A stretch of 64,000 nt of DNA from assembly GCA_016125285.1 (NCBI GenBank), contig WGMA01000028.1, positions 1 through 64,000 on the forward strand, read 5' to 3'. The DNA is from Phycisphaera sp. GTDB taxonomy: Bacteria > Planctomycetota > Phycisphaerae > Phycisphaerales > Zrk34. The stretch's first letter is position 1. Each line of letters opens with the position of its first letter. Of this stretch, positions 9,239 through 16,845 are shown piece after piece. A model generated the notes under the pieces. The model was not told where the DNA came from, searched no databases, and was given only the letters and a program-made list of their open reading frames with translations. Both the position numbers and the translations under genes were made by a program.

Positions 9239-9940
9239 ATGGCCAAGGTGAAGTACCTGACACAATCCGCGATCGAGCGAGCCGCACTCTGCCTTCTGGC
9301 CGAGTATGGCGATAAGTACGGTGAGGTGGTCGATCCGCCCGTACCGGTCGAGGCGATTGTCGAAGGTCACCTGCGATTGGGGTTCGACTTCGACGACCTG
9401 CCGACAATGCTGGGGATCGACGGGGTGCTGGGCGCGATCTCGTTCCCGCAGCGACATGTCTTTGTGGATCAGTCACTCGATCCCGAAACCTTTCCCCACA
9501 AAGAGGGTCGGTGCCGGTTCACGATCGCGCACGAGGTTGGGCATTGGGAATTGCACCGACACCAGTTCACCGCCGACACCAACCAGTCTGCGCTTTTCGG
9601 CGATGACAGCAAGCCGTCGATCGTCTGCCGCGCTCGCTCGCGCAAGGAGCCGGCGGAGTGGCAGGCGGACATGTTCTCGGGATATCTGCTGATGCCCAAG
9701 GAGATGGTCCTGCGCGCCTGGCGGAGCCGGTTCGGCGAACTCGATCCATACGTCGCGCGCGATGAGATCGCCGATCTGTCTGCGCGATGGGGCTTGGGCG
9801 AAGACGAGCAACCCACCGTGGAGGTGGCGAAGGACATGGCCCGTGACTTCAAGGTGTCCGGGCAAGCGATGCAGATTCGATTGATTGGGCTTGGGCTGAT
9901 CCGGACCGAGGTGCCCGAGCCTGACTTGTTCACGCAATAG
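9239..9940 (+). CDS. ImmA/IrrE-family zinc metalloprotease
   Basis: The 233-residue protein contains the zinc-binding HEXXH motif HEVGH at residues 98-102 within FTIAHEVGHWELHRH, followed by the ADMFSGYLLMP segment typical of ImmA/IrrE (COG2856). These proteases cleave and inactivate the neighbouring XRE repressor, derepressing its targets. The gene starts 14 bases after the XRE stop with GAGGGCGAC before the ATG, so the two are co-transcribed. The C-terminal region could be the signal-sensing part. Confidence 0.9.
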   Translation: MAKVKYLTQSAIERAALCLLAEYGDKYGEVVDPPVPVEAIVEGHLRLGFDFDDLPTMLGIDGVLGAISFPQRHVFVDQSLDPETFPHKEGRCRFTIAHEVGHWELHRHQFTADTNQSALFGDDSKPSIVCRARSRKEPAEWQADMFSGYLLMPKEMVLRAWRSRFGELDPYVARDEIADLSARWGLGEDEQPTVEVAKDMARDFKVSGQAMQIRLIGLGLIRTEVPEPDLFTQ

Positions 9941-9957
9941 CCTCGGTCTTTTTATTT
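9906..9957 (+). terminator. Possible terminator after immA
   Basis: CCGAGG (9906-9911) can pair with CCTCGG (9941-9946), and the second arm is followed by a T-rich run (TCTTTTTATTTT). The loop is long (29 bases) and includes the immA stop codon, so efficiency is doubtful. Confidence 0.3.
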
Positions 9958-9969
9958 TGCGGCAATCGT

Positions 9970-9988
9970 TTAGTGTATAGGACACTAA
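9970..9988 (+). promoter_or_regulatory. Palindromic operator, site 3 of the GTGTA-N7-CTAA family
   Basis: The sequence TTAGTGT-ATAGG-ACACTAA is a perfect 7-base inverted repeat with a 5-base centre. It contains GTGTA-N7-CTAA (9973-9988) in the same register as sites 1 and 2, with TATAGG in the -10 position. No good -35 is visible 17 bases upstream, so transcription may need an activator or read-through. It lies 30 bases before the gene at 10018. Confidence 0.65.
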
Positions 9989-10017
9989 TGACGTTTGCCG
10001 AGAAAGGAACTTTCGTA

Positions 10018-11193
10018 ATGGCACAGCAGTTCAACCCCAAGTCCGTGCTCCGGCACATCTCCAACCCCCTGCTCCAAGCGTTCTTCGAGCGGCAAGGTCA
10101 TCGGTTGACCGTGCCGTGGGACGAACTGGCAAGCACGCAGGTGGACGACATCTTCGATGCGTGGCAGCGCCTCCCGGATGTGCCGCGCCAGAACATCGAG
10201 ATCGTCCTGCACGACGTCCACGCCATGGCCAACGAGGAAGGCGTGCGTGTGATCATCGAAGAGGGATTGCATCATGGTGAAGACCTGACCGACCTGCTCG
10301 AGCCGATGGAGAGCCGCCACGACAAGGCGGTGTGGACGTTCCTACATCGGCCGGCGGTCTGGGACGCAGCGGTGCGATTCGCCAAGGCGGACACACTCTG
10401 GGGTGGGCGGTCGTGGGTGAAGCGCGGCAACATGCCGGCGGCGCGCCCCAAGACCGACACGGAAGTGCTGCAGGCGTTTCAGCATGCCATGTCGGCGTTC
10501 TACCGCGATCGTCAGGGGCGTGGGCATTACTGCAAGGTCGAGCACTTCCCTCGCGGCAGCGATCACGACTACTACTTCGTCTACCTGAGCGATTACGCCG
10601 ACACGTACATCAACTTCGACGATGGCGGTCACTTCCAGCGGACACCCGAGCGGCGTGCGTTTGAAGTGGTGTTCGCGTACAACCAGGAATCGCGCACGCT
10701 GGAGATGTTCGCCAAGGGCGGCAAGAAGGTTGTCGAGCCGTTGCAGCGCGTGTTCTCGCGCATCATCCTCGGCGAGGGGCTGCCCGACGAAGACCCTGAT
10801 GCGCATCCGTATCACCTCGACGGCCTGATGGACAAGAGCTTCGTGTTCCCCACCGACCCGGAGGACGAGATCGAAGCGGTGGTGCCGCGCGTCCTGCGGC
10901 TGTCGATCCTCGGGCGCAAGCGCGGCCGGATCACGCTCGAAGCCGACCCCGAGGAAGGTCCTGATCACATTTACGAGATGCTGGAGCAGGACCTCAACCG
11001 CCGGCGTCTGCCCAAGTCGATCCTGCATGTGACCAAGGCGACGATCAATATCCGCCGCAACGGCGACAGCTCATGGCATTCGCTCACGTTCAACGTCACG
11101 TACCCAAACAACTGCGACCTGAAGAGCAAGCCGGAAGATCAGCGGGTGATTGGCGAGAAGTACCTCAAGAAGTGGGGCATCGATGTCGCGTGA
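10018..11193 (+). CDS. Unrecognised 391-aa protein, first of an XRE/ImmA-linked gene pair
   Basis: I cannot assign a family. The product is soluble and has an acidic and aromatic middle (SDHDYYFVYLSDYADTYINFDD). The ATG at 10018 follows GAGAAAGGAAC at good spacing. An upstream in-frame ATG at 9973 would begin inside the operator palindrome. The 3' end overlaps the next gene by 11 bases, suggesting obligatory co-translation. The shared operator motif links it to the XRE repressor. There is no nuclease, helicase or protease motif that I can point to. Confidence 0.7.
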   Translation: MAQQFNPKSVLRHISNPLLQAFFERQGHRLTVPWDELASTQVDDIFDAWQRLPDVPRQNIEIVLHDVHAMANEEGVRVIIEEGLHHGEDLTDLLEPMESRHDKAVWTFLHRPAVWDAAVRFAKADTLWGGRSWVKRGNMPAARPKTDTEVLQAFQHAMSAFYRDRQGRGHYCKVEHFPRGSDHDYYFVYLSDYADTYINFDDGGHFQRTPERRAFEVVFAYNQESRTLEMFAKGGKKVVEPLQRVFSRIILGEGLPDEDPDAHPYHLDGLMDKSFVFPTDPEDEIEAVVPRVLRLSILGRKRGRITLEADPEEGPDHIYEMLEQDLNRRRLPKSILHVTKATINIRRNGDSSWHSLTFNVTYPNNCDLKSKPEDQRVIGEKYLKKWGIDVA

Positions 11194-12115
11194 CCCATTC
11201 GATTTGATCTGGCGCGTTGCCGACAGCCCGCAGCCGACCTTCAGCAGGGACGATGTTGTGGCGCTGCACGGTGACAAGGTGGAGCGCCTCACTAAACTCG
11301 GCGTCCTGCGTGAAGGTAAGACGGTCAGGCATGTGCCGTGTGACGCTTGCGCCGACAGTCACACCGAAGCAGTCGCAACGATCAAGTATCCAGACGGTAA
11401 CACACGGTTCTTCATCAACTGTCCGGGCCAGGGCCGTGTTGAGGTGGAACGCCATCGGCTGATCCGATGGTCGGTTGACTTCGAGCCAATCTTGAGCGCT
11501 CTCGCGTCGGCGCTGTCGGTGCGTGTCGCGCCCACCGAAGTCGTGCCAACCCGCGTCTGGAACCTCGGCCGCGCATCGCTGGTAGGCAAGTCGAGGACTG
11601 TGTGGGTCGCACGCGGCTTGACGTGGCCGGACGCTGACCAGATCGCTGGAGCATTGCCCAAGGGCCGATCGCCCGTCTTGTTCTATCTGGGTCAAGCGGC
11701 GAATGATGGCTTCCTGGACATCCCGCGCGAGGCGATCATCGAACTGCGCACCGTGGTGCGATGCGATGATGAACTCGTGATCGACCGCGACGCCGTCGAA
11801 TCGCAGCTCGCGGAGATCGCCGATGCACCGGTGAAGAAGCGATCGAGCAAGCGCGCTCAACGCGATGCCACAGTCGGCAAGCTGAAGCGCGAACTACACC
11901 AGCGCATTATCTCATTCAAGAGCGCCGTCCGCCACGCCGACGACGGCGATTCGACGTTCACGCTCCCGCACCTAACACAGAAAGAACTCGCCGAGGCGAT
12001 CGAAGCCAACGAGTCGACCGTCTCCCGCGCGATCAATGAGAGTGGCGACCGCGAGTTGGCGATCCTGCTTCAGACCGTGGCGGACGAGGACCTGATCCGC
12101 CGCTACGGCCGCTGA
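11183..12115 (+). CDS. Unrecognised 310-aa protein with Cys cluster and C-terminal HTH
   Basis: The ATG at 11183 lies inside the end of the preceding gene. Residues near 55-85 include CDAC and a later Cys in FFINCPGQG, a possible zinc-ribbon-like fold. A central region (WNLGRASLVGKSRTVWVARGL, then SPVLFYLG) has no family I recognise. Near the C-terminus LTQKELAEAIEANESTVSRAINESG is a convincing helix-turn-helix resembling sigma-54 or XRE-like recognition helices, so the protein probably binds DNA. Together with the previous gene it looks like a two-component module under XRE/ImmA control. Confidence 0.72.
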   Translation: MSRDPFDLIWRVADSPQPTFSRDDVVALHGDKVERLTKLGVLREGKTVRHVPCDACADSHTEAVATIKYPDGNTRFFINCPGQGRVEVERHRLIRWSVDFEPILSALASALSVRVAPTEVVPTRVWNLGRASLVGKSRTVWVARGLTWPDADQIAGALPKGRSPVLFYLGQAANDGFLDIPREAIIELRTVVRCDDELVIDRDAVESQLAEIADAPVKKRSSKRAQRDATVGKLKRELHQRIISFKSAVRHADDGDSTFTLPHLTQKELAEAIEANESTVSRAINESGDRELAILLQTVADEDLIRRYGR

Positions 12116-12124
12116 CTACCACAT

Positions 12125-12244
12125 GGAATTGCAGTTACGGCGATTTGCTGCAACTGCAATTCCGAAATCTTTGCCCCGCAAGCCCATGCAATTGCATCGG
12201 TTACGAGCGGGCGAACATTTCTTGACACCGTTTCCTGCAATTCC
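12125..12244. repeat. Cluster of CTGCAATTCC repeats and palindromes
   Basis: GGAATTGCAGTT (12125-12136) and AACTGCAATTCC (12152-12163) are a perfect 12-base inverted repeat with a 15-base spacer. The palindrome ATGCAATTGCAT sits at 12186-12197, and another direct CTGCAATTCC at 12235-12244. The AT-rich word stands out in a GC-rich setting. There is no T-tract, so this is not a standard terminator. It looks like a set of protein binding sites upstream of the gene at 12308. Confidence 0.55.
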
Positions 12245-12307
12245 GCCGCAGGTTGACAGGTCGCGTGAGGACGCTGCCGCCAAGGTCAACCGCAACGGAG
12301 TCTTGCC

Positions 12308-12646
12308 ATGCAGGAGTACGGACACCCCCATCACAAGTCACACCTCTCCGCGCCGAAGGTTCGGCTCGTCGAGCTGATGCAGCGGATCAATTTCGGGCGC
12401 ATCGAACGCCTCACCGTTCGCCAAGGTGAGCCTGTCCTGGACCCGCCGCCTCGGGTCGTCCGCGAGATCAAGTTCGGCGGGGACAACGGGCCACGGCCCG
12501 AGTCGCTCAAAGGTGACTTCACGCTCAAAGCCCAGGTCCGCGACCTGTTCGCCCAGCTGGAGGCGCTGGGCGATGGCGTGATCCCCTGCATCGAGATTCA
12601 ACGCGGTCTTCCGTTCCGGATGACCGTCGAGGAGGTGTGCGCCTGA
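12308..12646 (+). CDS. Small protein of unknown function, 112 aa
   Basis: The ATG is preceded by ACGGAGTCTTGCC, a fair binding site. The product (for example VREIKFGGDNGPRPESLKGDFTLKAQVRDLFAQLEALGDGVI) has predicted beta and helical segments and no recognisable domain. It is the first gene after the repeat cluster and may be a phage early protein. A long frame on the opposite strand (12338-14887) is only an antisense shadow. Confidence 0.6.
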   Translation: MQEYGHPHHKSHLSAPKVRLVELMQRINFGRIERLTVRQGEPVLDPPPRVVREIKFGGDNGPRPESLKGDFTLKAQVRDLFAQLEALGDGVIPCIEIQRGLPFRMTVEEVCA

Positions 12647-12718
12647 ACGGTGGGGGTCGGCTCCCCTGATCGAATGTAATTCACGACTTGAAGACACAGC
12701 ACAACTAACCGGCCACGA

Positions 12719-12770
12719 AGTGGAGGCGTTGTGGGTGCCGCAGAAGCGGCAATCCTGCAACGCCTCCACT
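12719..12770 (+). other. Strong two-stage RNA hairpin upstream of the sigma-like gene
   Basis: AGTGGAGGCGTTG (12719-12731) pairs perfectly with CAACGCCTCCACT (12758-12770), and within the loop TGCCGC (12736-12741) pairs with GCGGCA (12746-12751) around AGAA. The element lies about 60 bases before the sigma-like start. It could be a terminator for the upstream gene (only GTTTG follows, a weak tract), a structured leader or a small RNA. Confidence 0.6.
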
Positions 12771-12832
12771 GTTTGTGGTCGCTGCCTCTGTCGGCATCCA
12801 CGCGACGCCTCCCGGCCAACGGGAGGTCCCAA

Positions 12833-13429
12833 GTGGACACCAACGAACGCATTCATGATTTCGACGATTTCGCACTGGACATGGTCAACATCAAGGCAAC
12901 GCAGCTCGTCGGCAAGGCGGGCTTCACCCTCGACGACATCGATGACATCAAGCAGGAGATGATTCTGGACCTGCTGGAGCGGCTGACGAAGTACGACTCG
13001 AGCAAGTCGAACTTCAAGCTGTTCGTGACCTGCGTCATTGATCGCAAGGGCCGCAATCTCATCAGGCATCGCCAGATGGAGATGCGCGACCACCGTCGTG
13101 AGGTCTGCTCGCTCAACGACGAGATCAACGTGGGGATCAATTCGGACCCGGTCCCGCGGTACAGCCTCATGGACCAGGACGATTCCGACATTCGCAGCGG
13201 CAAGTACCGCCGCCCGGCGGAAGAGCGCAACCACCTCCGCATCGACATGGTGGCGGTGCTTGACGAACTGCCACCGGAACTGCGTCGGGCAGTTGAGTTG
13301 CTGCAGTCCATGTCCGTCACACAGACGGCACGGGAGATGGGCATTCCTCGACGCACCTTCCGCGAGAAGCACCTGGCTCAACTGCGCGAGCTCTTCAAAG
13401 CCAAGGGCCTCGATCAGTACCTGTCGTGA
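12833..13429 (+). CDS. Phage-encoded sigma-70-like factor
   Basis: The 198-residue product resembles ECF/region 2-region 4 sigma factors. AGFTLDDIDDIKQEMILDLLERLTKYDSSKSNFKLFVTCVIDRKGRNLIRHRQ corresponds to region 2, and the C-terminal part (AVLDELPPELRRAVELLQSMSVTQTAREMGIPRRTFREKHLAQLRELF) is a region 4 helix-turn-helix. The GTG start at 12833 follows GGGAGGT at 7 bases. A repeated two-block motif at 13439 and 28811 may be its promoter. An alternative is a terminase-like or general DNA-binding regulator. Confidence 0.75.
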   Translation: MDTNERIHDFDDFALDMVNIKATQLVGKAGFTLDDIDDIKQEMILDLLERLTKYDSSKSNFKLFVTCVIDRKGRNLIRHRQMEMRDHRREVCSLNDEINVGINSDPVPRYSLMDQDDSDIRSGKYRRPAEERNHLRIDMVAVLDELPPELRRAVELLQSMSVTQTAREMGIPRRTFREKHLAQLRELFKAKGLDQYLS

Positions 13430-13438
13430 TGTTTGTCC

Positions 13439-13477
13439 CGCCCGTTTTCCCCTGCGCCGGGTAATTGACTTATGCCC
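13439..13477 (+). promoter_or_regulatory. Two-block motif, copy A (candidate phage promoter)
   Basis: CGCCCGTTTT (13439-13448), 8 bases, then CCGGGTAATTGACT (13457-13470). The same two blocks at the same spacing occur at 28811-28844, and a diverged copy lies at 56688-56726 on the other strand. All three lie just upstream of gene starts. A promoter for the phage sigma factor or a recombination site are the main readings. Confidence 0.6.
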
Positions 13478-13522
13478 CCCAGGGGGAAACGGCTGCGGGC
13501 AACACAGATGCGAGTGAAAACC

Positions 13523-14329
13523 ATGGATTTGAACATTGACCTGAACATCTTGGAAGTCGAGCCGGCGGAGCAGTATCACGCCAAGGCGAGCGAATACCTC
13601 TCCAGTCATCAACTCCTGGACTTCGTGAAGTGCCCGCTGCTGCATCGCCGTAAGGCGCTCGGGCTGATCAAAGACAAGGACTCGCCCACCTACCTCCTCG
13701 GACGCGCCGCGCACGCCCGTGTCCTTGAAGGCCGCGATGTCTACGAGACCCAGTTCGCGTTCGGTGGACCGATCAATCCCAAGACCAACAAGCCATTCGG
13801 ATCGAACACGAAGGCGTTTGCTGAGTGGTCCGAAGCCCAGGGCAAGCCGGTGCTCAGCCACGACCAGGTGGACCTGATCGAACAGATGGCCACCGGTGTC
13901 GCCAGCAACAACAAGGCCGTGGACTTGCTGTTGTATGGCCGGTCCGAGGGCGTTCTGCGGGCCAAGTACTGCGGCACGCCATGTCAGATTCGTATTGATT
14001 GGACGCATCCGCATCGCGGCATCGTTGACTTCAAGACCTGCGATGACTTGTGCTGGTTTGAGTCCGACGCGCGCCGCTACGGCTACCACCGGCAGATGGC
14101 GTTCTACCGGGCCGTTCTCGCTCAGGTGATCGACCAGTACGTGCCGGTGCATCTGGTTGCCGTCGAGAAGAAGCAACCGTTCCGCTGCGGCGTGTGGTTG
14201 GTCAGCGACGACACACTGGCCATCGCCCAACGCGAAAACGAAGCCGCCATCCGGTGGCTTCAGGTCTGCCACCAACGCGACCACTGGCCCACGGGATACG
14301 AGGAGGTGCGCGTGCTCGACGTGGCTTGA
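13523..14329 (+). CDS. PD-(D/E)XK exonuclease of the RecE/DUF3799 type
   Basis: The 268-residue product begins with LSSHQLLDFVKCPLLHRRKALG, the typical start of RecE-like/DUF3799 phage exonucleases, followed by YLLGRAAHARVLEG. The catalytic block is IRIDWTHPHRGIVDFKT, where Asp and the DFKT triplet supply metal ligands and the catalytic Lys. Further on, YHRQMAFYRAVL matches the conserved QxxxY helix. The enzyme would resect double-stranded ends for annealing recombination with the ATPase encoded downstream. An ATG at 13508 is an alternative start. Confidence 0.85.
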   Translation: MDLNIDLNILEVEPAEQYHAKASEYLSSHQLLDFVKCPLLHRRKALGLIKDKDSPTYLLGRAAHARVLEGRDVYETQFAFGGPINPKTNKPFGSNTKAFAEWSEAQGKPVLSHDQVDLIEQMATGVASNNKAVDLLLYGRSEGVLRAKYCGTPCQIRIDWTHPHRGIVDFKTCDDLCWFESDARRYGYHRQMAFYRAVLAQVIDQYVPVHLVAVEKKQPFRCGVWLVSDDTLAIAQRENEAAIRWLQVCHQRDHWPTGYEEVRVLDVA

Positions 14330-14417
14330 CCCACAGAAGTTCCCGGACACATCTCTCGCGCCCGTGCGGCTTGTGGCGAGTCCACCAAACGCGACGGCCA
14401 CCCCACGGGCGCACCTC

Positions 14418-14492
14418 GGCAGGCCCCGGAATGGGCTTCGGAAGTCTCTCACATGAGAACTTCCGGGTGCGGGTTCGACTCCCGCACCTGCC
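14418..14492 (+). tRNA. tRNA-like element, atypical anticodon arm
   Basis: A 75-base segment has a perfect T arm (GCGGG-TTCGACT-CCCGC at 14469-14485), an acceptor stem GGCAGGC/ACCTGCC with six of seven pairs, and a D-like arm CCGG/TCGG around GGG. The anticodon region does not fold normally. Instead CGGAAGT pairs with ACTTCCG over 7 bases, enclosing TCTC/GAGA. It may be a degenerate phage tRNA, a tRNA mimic or a remnant of an attachment site. No amino acid can be assigned. Confidence 0.4.
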
Positions 14493-14563
14493 TTTCCCTT
14501 GGAAGTTGCTGGCCAGCGACTGAGTACGTGAACCATGAGCCCAAGACAGTCAGGAGTACCGAC

Positions 14564-14878
14564 ATGAATCGGAACTACCGAACAAGCGACCCGCCGACCT
14601 CGGCGCTGGCTGGGCGAGAAATGGAGGTCGGCGGCGCTGCGAAACAACAACGCGCGATGTGCCTGGCGGCGCTCGTGAAGACGCCCGGCGCAACCGCCCG
14701 CGAGATCGAAGACTGCATCGGTATCAAGGCCCACAAGCGCCTGCCGGAACTGCGGGCTGACGGGCTGGTCTGCAACGGCCCGGCGCGCACCTGCCGCGTC
14801 AGCGGACGGCAAGCGATCACCTGGTACGCCCACATCTGCGGCGCAACCCCGAACAACGGAGAACTGCAATGCCACTGA
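14564..14878 (+). CDS. Small winged-helix-like phage protein, 104 aa
   Basis: CAGGAGTACCGAC precedes the ATG. The product opens with NYRTSDPPTSALAGREMEV, a segment common in phage early proteins, followed by a helix-turn-helix-like stretch (PGATAREIEDCIGIKAHKRLPELRADGLV) typical of small winged helices. It probably binds DNA. The 3' end overlaps the next gene by ten bases. Confidence 0.65.
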   Translation: MNRNYRTSDPPTSALAGREMEVGGAAKQQRAMCLAALVKTPGATAREIEDCIGIKAHKRLPELRADGLVCNGPARTCRVSGRQAITWYAHICGATPNNGELQCH

Positions 14879-15666
14879 TGGACTCACTGATCAACACGAC
14901 CACGCCCTCGCCGCCGAAGATGATCGTCTACGGCCAGCCGGGCGTCGGCAAGACCACCTTCGCCGCATCGGCCGACGCGATCCTGATCGACTGCGAGAAC
15001 GGGGCCGGTGCCGTGCGCGGGCTGAAGCGCACGCCGTACCTGCAGTCATGGCCGCAGATGCGCCAGTGGCTGGTCGAACTGGCCTCGTCGCCGCCCCCGG
15101 ACGATGACGCCTCGGCGCTGGCCATCGACACTATCGACTGGATGGTGCAGCGCATCGTCGAGCACGTCGTGCTGGACCTCGACGGCAAGGCCAAGGGAGA
15201 CATCACCAACACGCTCGGCACCGCTCACGGCGGGTACTTCAAGGCCCGTGAGATCGTGCAGAACATCGTCTACCGCGACCTGCTGCCGATGCTCAACGCC
15301 GTGGCCGACAACGGCATGGCCATCATCCTGCTGGCCCACGCCGCCAACACCCGCATGACCGCGCCGGAAGGGTTCGACCTGCGACTGGCCGCGCCCGATC
15401 TGCCGCAATGGATCGCGCCGCCATTCATCGAGTGGGCCGACGCGGTGTTGTACGCCTCGCGCGACGGCGACCGGCGCACGCTTCTGACCCAGGGCACCAA
15501 CGTGATCCTGGCGAAGAATCGCTACAGCCTGCCCGCCGAGCTTCCCCTCTCATGGTCAGCGCTGATGCAGGCGCTCACCGCCAGTCCTTCGCCCGCGCAC
15601 GGCCTGCGCGTGGCGGGCAATGACACGTCCGCAAACACCACCCCTGCAAACCCCACGGAGAACTGA
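14869..15666 (+). CDS. Phage AAA ATPase, Sak4-like recombination protein
   Basis: The 265-residue product has Walker A GQPGVGKTT around residues 22-30, a Walker B-like strand ending ALAIDTIDW, and IILLAHA as a later core strand. This is the arrangement of phage AAA_24/Sak4-type RecA-fold ATPases found beside exonucleases and DUF669 proteins. It probably promotes strand annealing. The C-terminal tail is Ala/Thr/Pro-rich and disordered. Confidence 0.8.
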   Translation: MPLMDSLINTTTPSPPKMIVYGQPGVGKTTFAASADAILIDCENGAGAVRGLKRTPYLQSWPQMRQWLVELASSPPPDDDASALAIDTIDWMVQRIVEHVVLDLDGKAKGDITNTLGTAHGGYFKAREIVQNIVYRDLLPMLNAVADNGMAIILLAHAANTRMTAPEGFDLRLAAPDLPQWIAPPFIEWADAVLYASRDGDRRTLLTQGTNVILAKNRYSLPAELPLSWSALMQALTASPSPAHGLRVAGNDTSANTTPANPTEN

Positions 15667-15669
15667 CCC

Positions 15670-16134
15670 ATGGCGAATCTCAACGGATTCAACGCGACCG
15701 AAGTCGAACCGACCACCAGTTTCGAGCCGCTCCCGGCGGGCAAGTACCTCGCCGCCATCACCGAAAGCGAGATGAAGCCCACCAAGAGCGGAACGGGCAG
15801 CTACCTCCAGCTGACGTTCACAATCTTGGAGGGTGAGTACAAGAACCGCATCCTCTGGGCGCGGCTGAACCTCAACAACCCCAACGCCACGGCGGTGAAG
15901 ATCTCGCGCAGCGAACTGTCGGCCATCTGCCACGCGGTCGGCGTCATGCAGCCGCGCGACAGCGTGGACCTGCACAACCTGCCCCTGGTGATCACCGTCA
16001 AGCTCAAGAAGCGCGACGACACCGGGGAACTGACCAACGAGATCAAAGGCTACGCCCGCAAGGACGCCGCCGGTGCCAACGGCCAGCAGCGACAAGCGCC
16101 GGTGGCCGACAACACCCCGCCCTGGAAGCGATAA
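15670..16134 (+). CDS. DUF669-family phage protein, probable ssDNA-binding
   Basis: The 154-residue product matches the DUF669 pattern: FEPLPAGKYLAAITESEMKPTKSGTGSYLQLTFTILEGEYKNRILWARLNL, then a helical part and a disordered tail ending PPWKR. DUF669 proteins lie next to Sak4-type ATPases in many phages, and an OB-fold SSB-like role has been suggested for them. It starts three bases after the ATPase stop. Confidence 0.8.
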   Translation: MANLNGFNATEVEPTTSFEPLPAGKYLAAITESEMKPTKSGTGSYLQLTFTILEGEYKNRILWARLNLNNPNATAVKISRSELSAICHAVGVMQPRDSVDLHNLPLVITVKLKKRDDTGELTNEIKGYARKDAAGANGQQRQAPVADNTPPWKR

Positions 16135-16147
16135 GGAGGCGAGCATC

Positions 16148-16438
16148 ATGAACAACGACGACAAGTCCTTCAATGAGCGCGTCGTGAAGATCGTCGAGAC
16201 CTGCGACGGCTCGGTGGCTCGCACCTTCTACTGCATCCACGATCCCGACTTCGGACACTGGATGAGCCGCGAACCGTTCGACGGCCTGATCTGGACGAAG
16301 GACGTCAGATGCAGGCAGGAGTTCGCCAGTCGCGCCGCTGCCGAGGTGGAACTGGAGGACTTTCTGGACTGGCGGCGCGAGCAGGAAGCCGGTGACGACC
16401 TGCTAGCCGAGATTCCATGGGATCGGGAGGCGGCATGA
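16148..16438 (+). CDS. Small hypothetical phage protein, 96 aa
   Basis: AAGGAGGCGAGCATC precedes the ATG, a strong site. The acidic product contains VARTFYCIHDPDFGHWMSREPFDGLIW and a Glu-rich C-terminal helix. No family is recognised. It overlaps the RusA gene by four bases (ATGA). Confidence 0.65.
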   Translation: MNNDDKSFNERVVKIVETCDGSVARTFYCIHDPDFGHWMSREPFDGLIWTKDVRCRQEFASRAAAEVELEDFLDWRREQEAGDDLLAEIPWDREAA

Positions 16439-16842
16439 CACTGACGCTTCCTTATCCGCCAAGCGTCAACCATTATTGGCGGCACTACCGGGGCCGGACG
16501 GTGATCAGCCGGGAGGGCCGGGCGTTTCGTGCGAGCATCTGCGCCCTCCTGGCCCGTGGCGCTGGTCACGGCCCGCGCAAGCCGCCGTCCGGCGGGCGCA
16601 TCGCGCTGGACATGGATGCGTTCCCTCCCGACCGACGCCGGCGCGACCTGGACAACATCCAGAAGGCCGTGCTCGATTCGCTTGAGCATGCCGGCGTCTA
16701 TGAGGACGACAGTCAGATCGACCTGTTGCTCACGCGGCGCTGCGAGGTCACGCCCGGCGGCCGGATCGAGGTGGGCGTTCACGACATGCCGCTGCGGCGC
16801 TGCCCACTCTGCGGCGGTGCGATCAACCCGGAGAACAACTGA
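16435..16842 (+). CDS. RusA-family Holliday junction resolvase
   Basis: The 135-residue product starts with TLPYPPSVNHYWRHYRG, the hallmark of RusA, and has the catalytic Asp block RRRRDLDNIQKAVLDSLEHAGVYEDDSQI. It would cut four-way junctions during phage replication and recombination. The C-terminus adds a short CPLCGG motif, a possible half zinc site not needed in RusA. The start overlaps the previous stop (ATGA). Confidence 0.88.
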   Translation: MTLTLPYPPSVNHYWRHYRGRTVISREGRAFRASICALLARGAGHGPRKPPSGGRIALDMDAFPPDRRRRDLDNIQKAVLDSLEHAGVYEDDSQIDLLLTRRCEVTPGGRIEVGVHDMPLRRCPLCGGAINPENN

Positions 16843-16845
16843 CCG

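Noticed and set aside
12338-14887. An 849-codon open frame on the minus strand
   Set aside because: It is antisense to the sigma-like, exonuclease and winged-helix genes, which have domains and ribosome sites. Its translation has no domain and reflects GC-rich codon bias.
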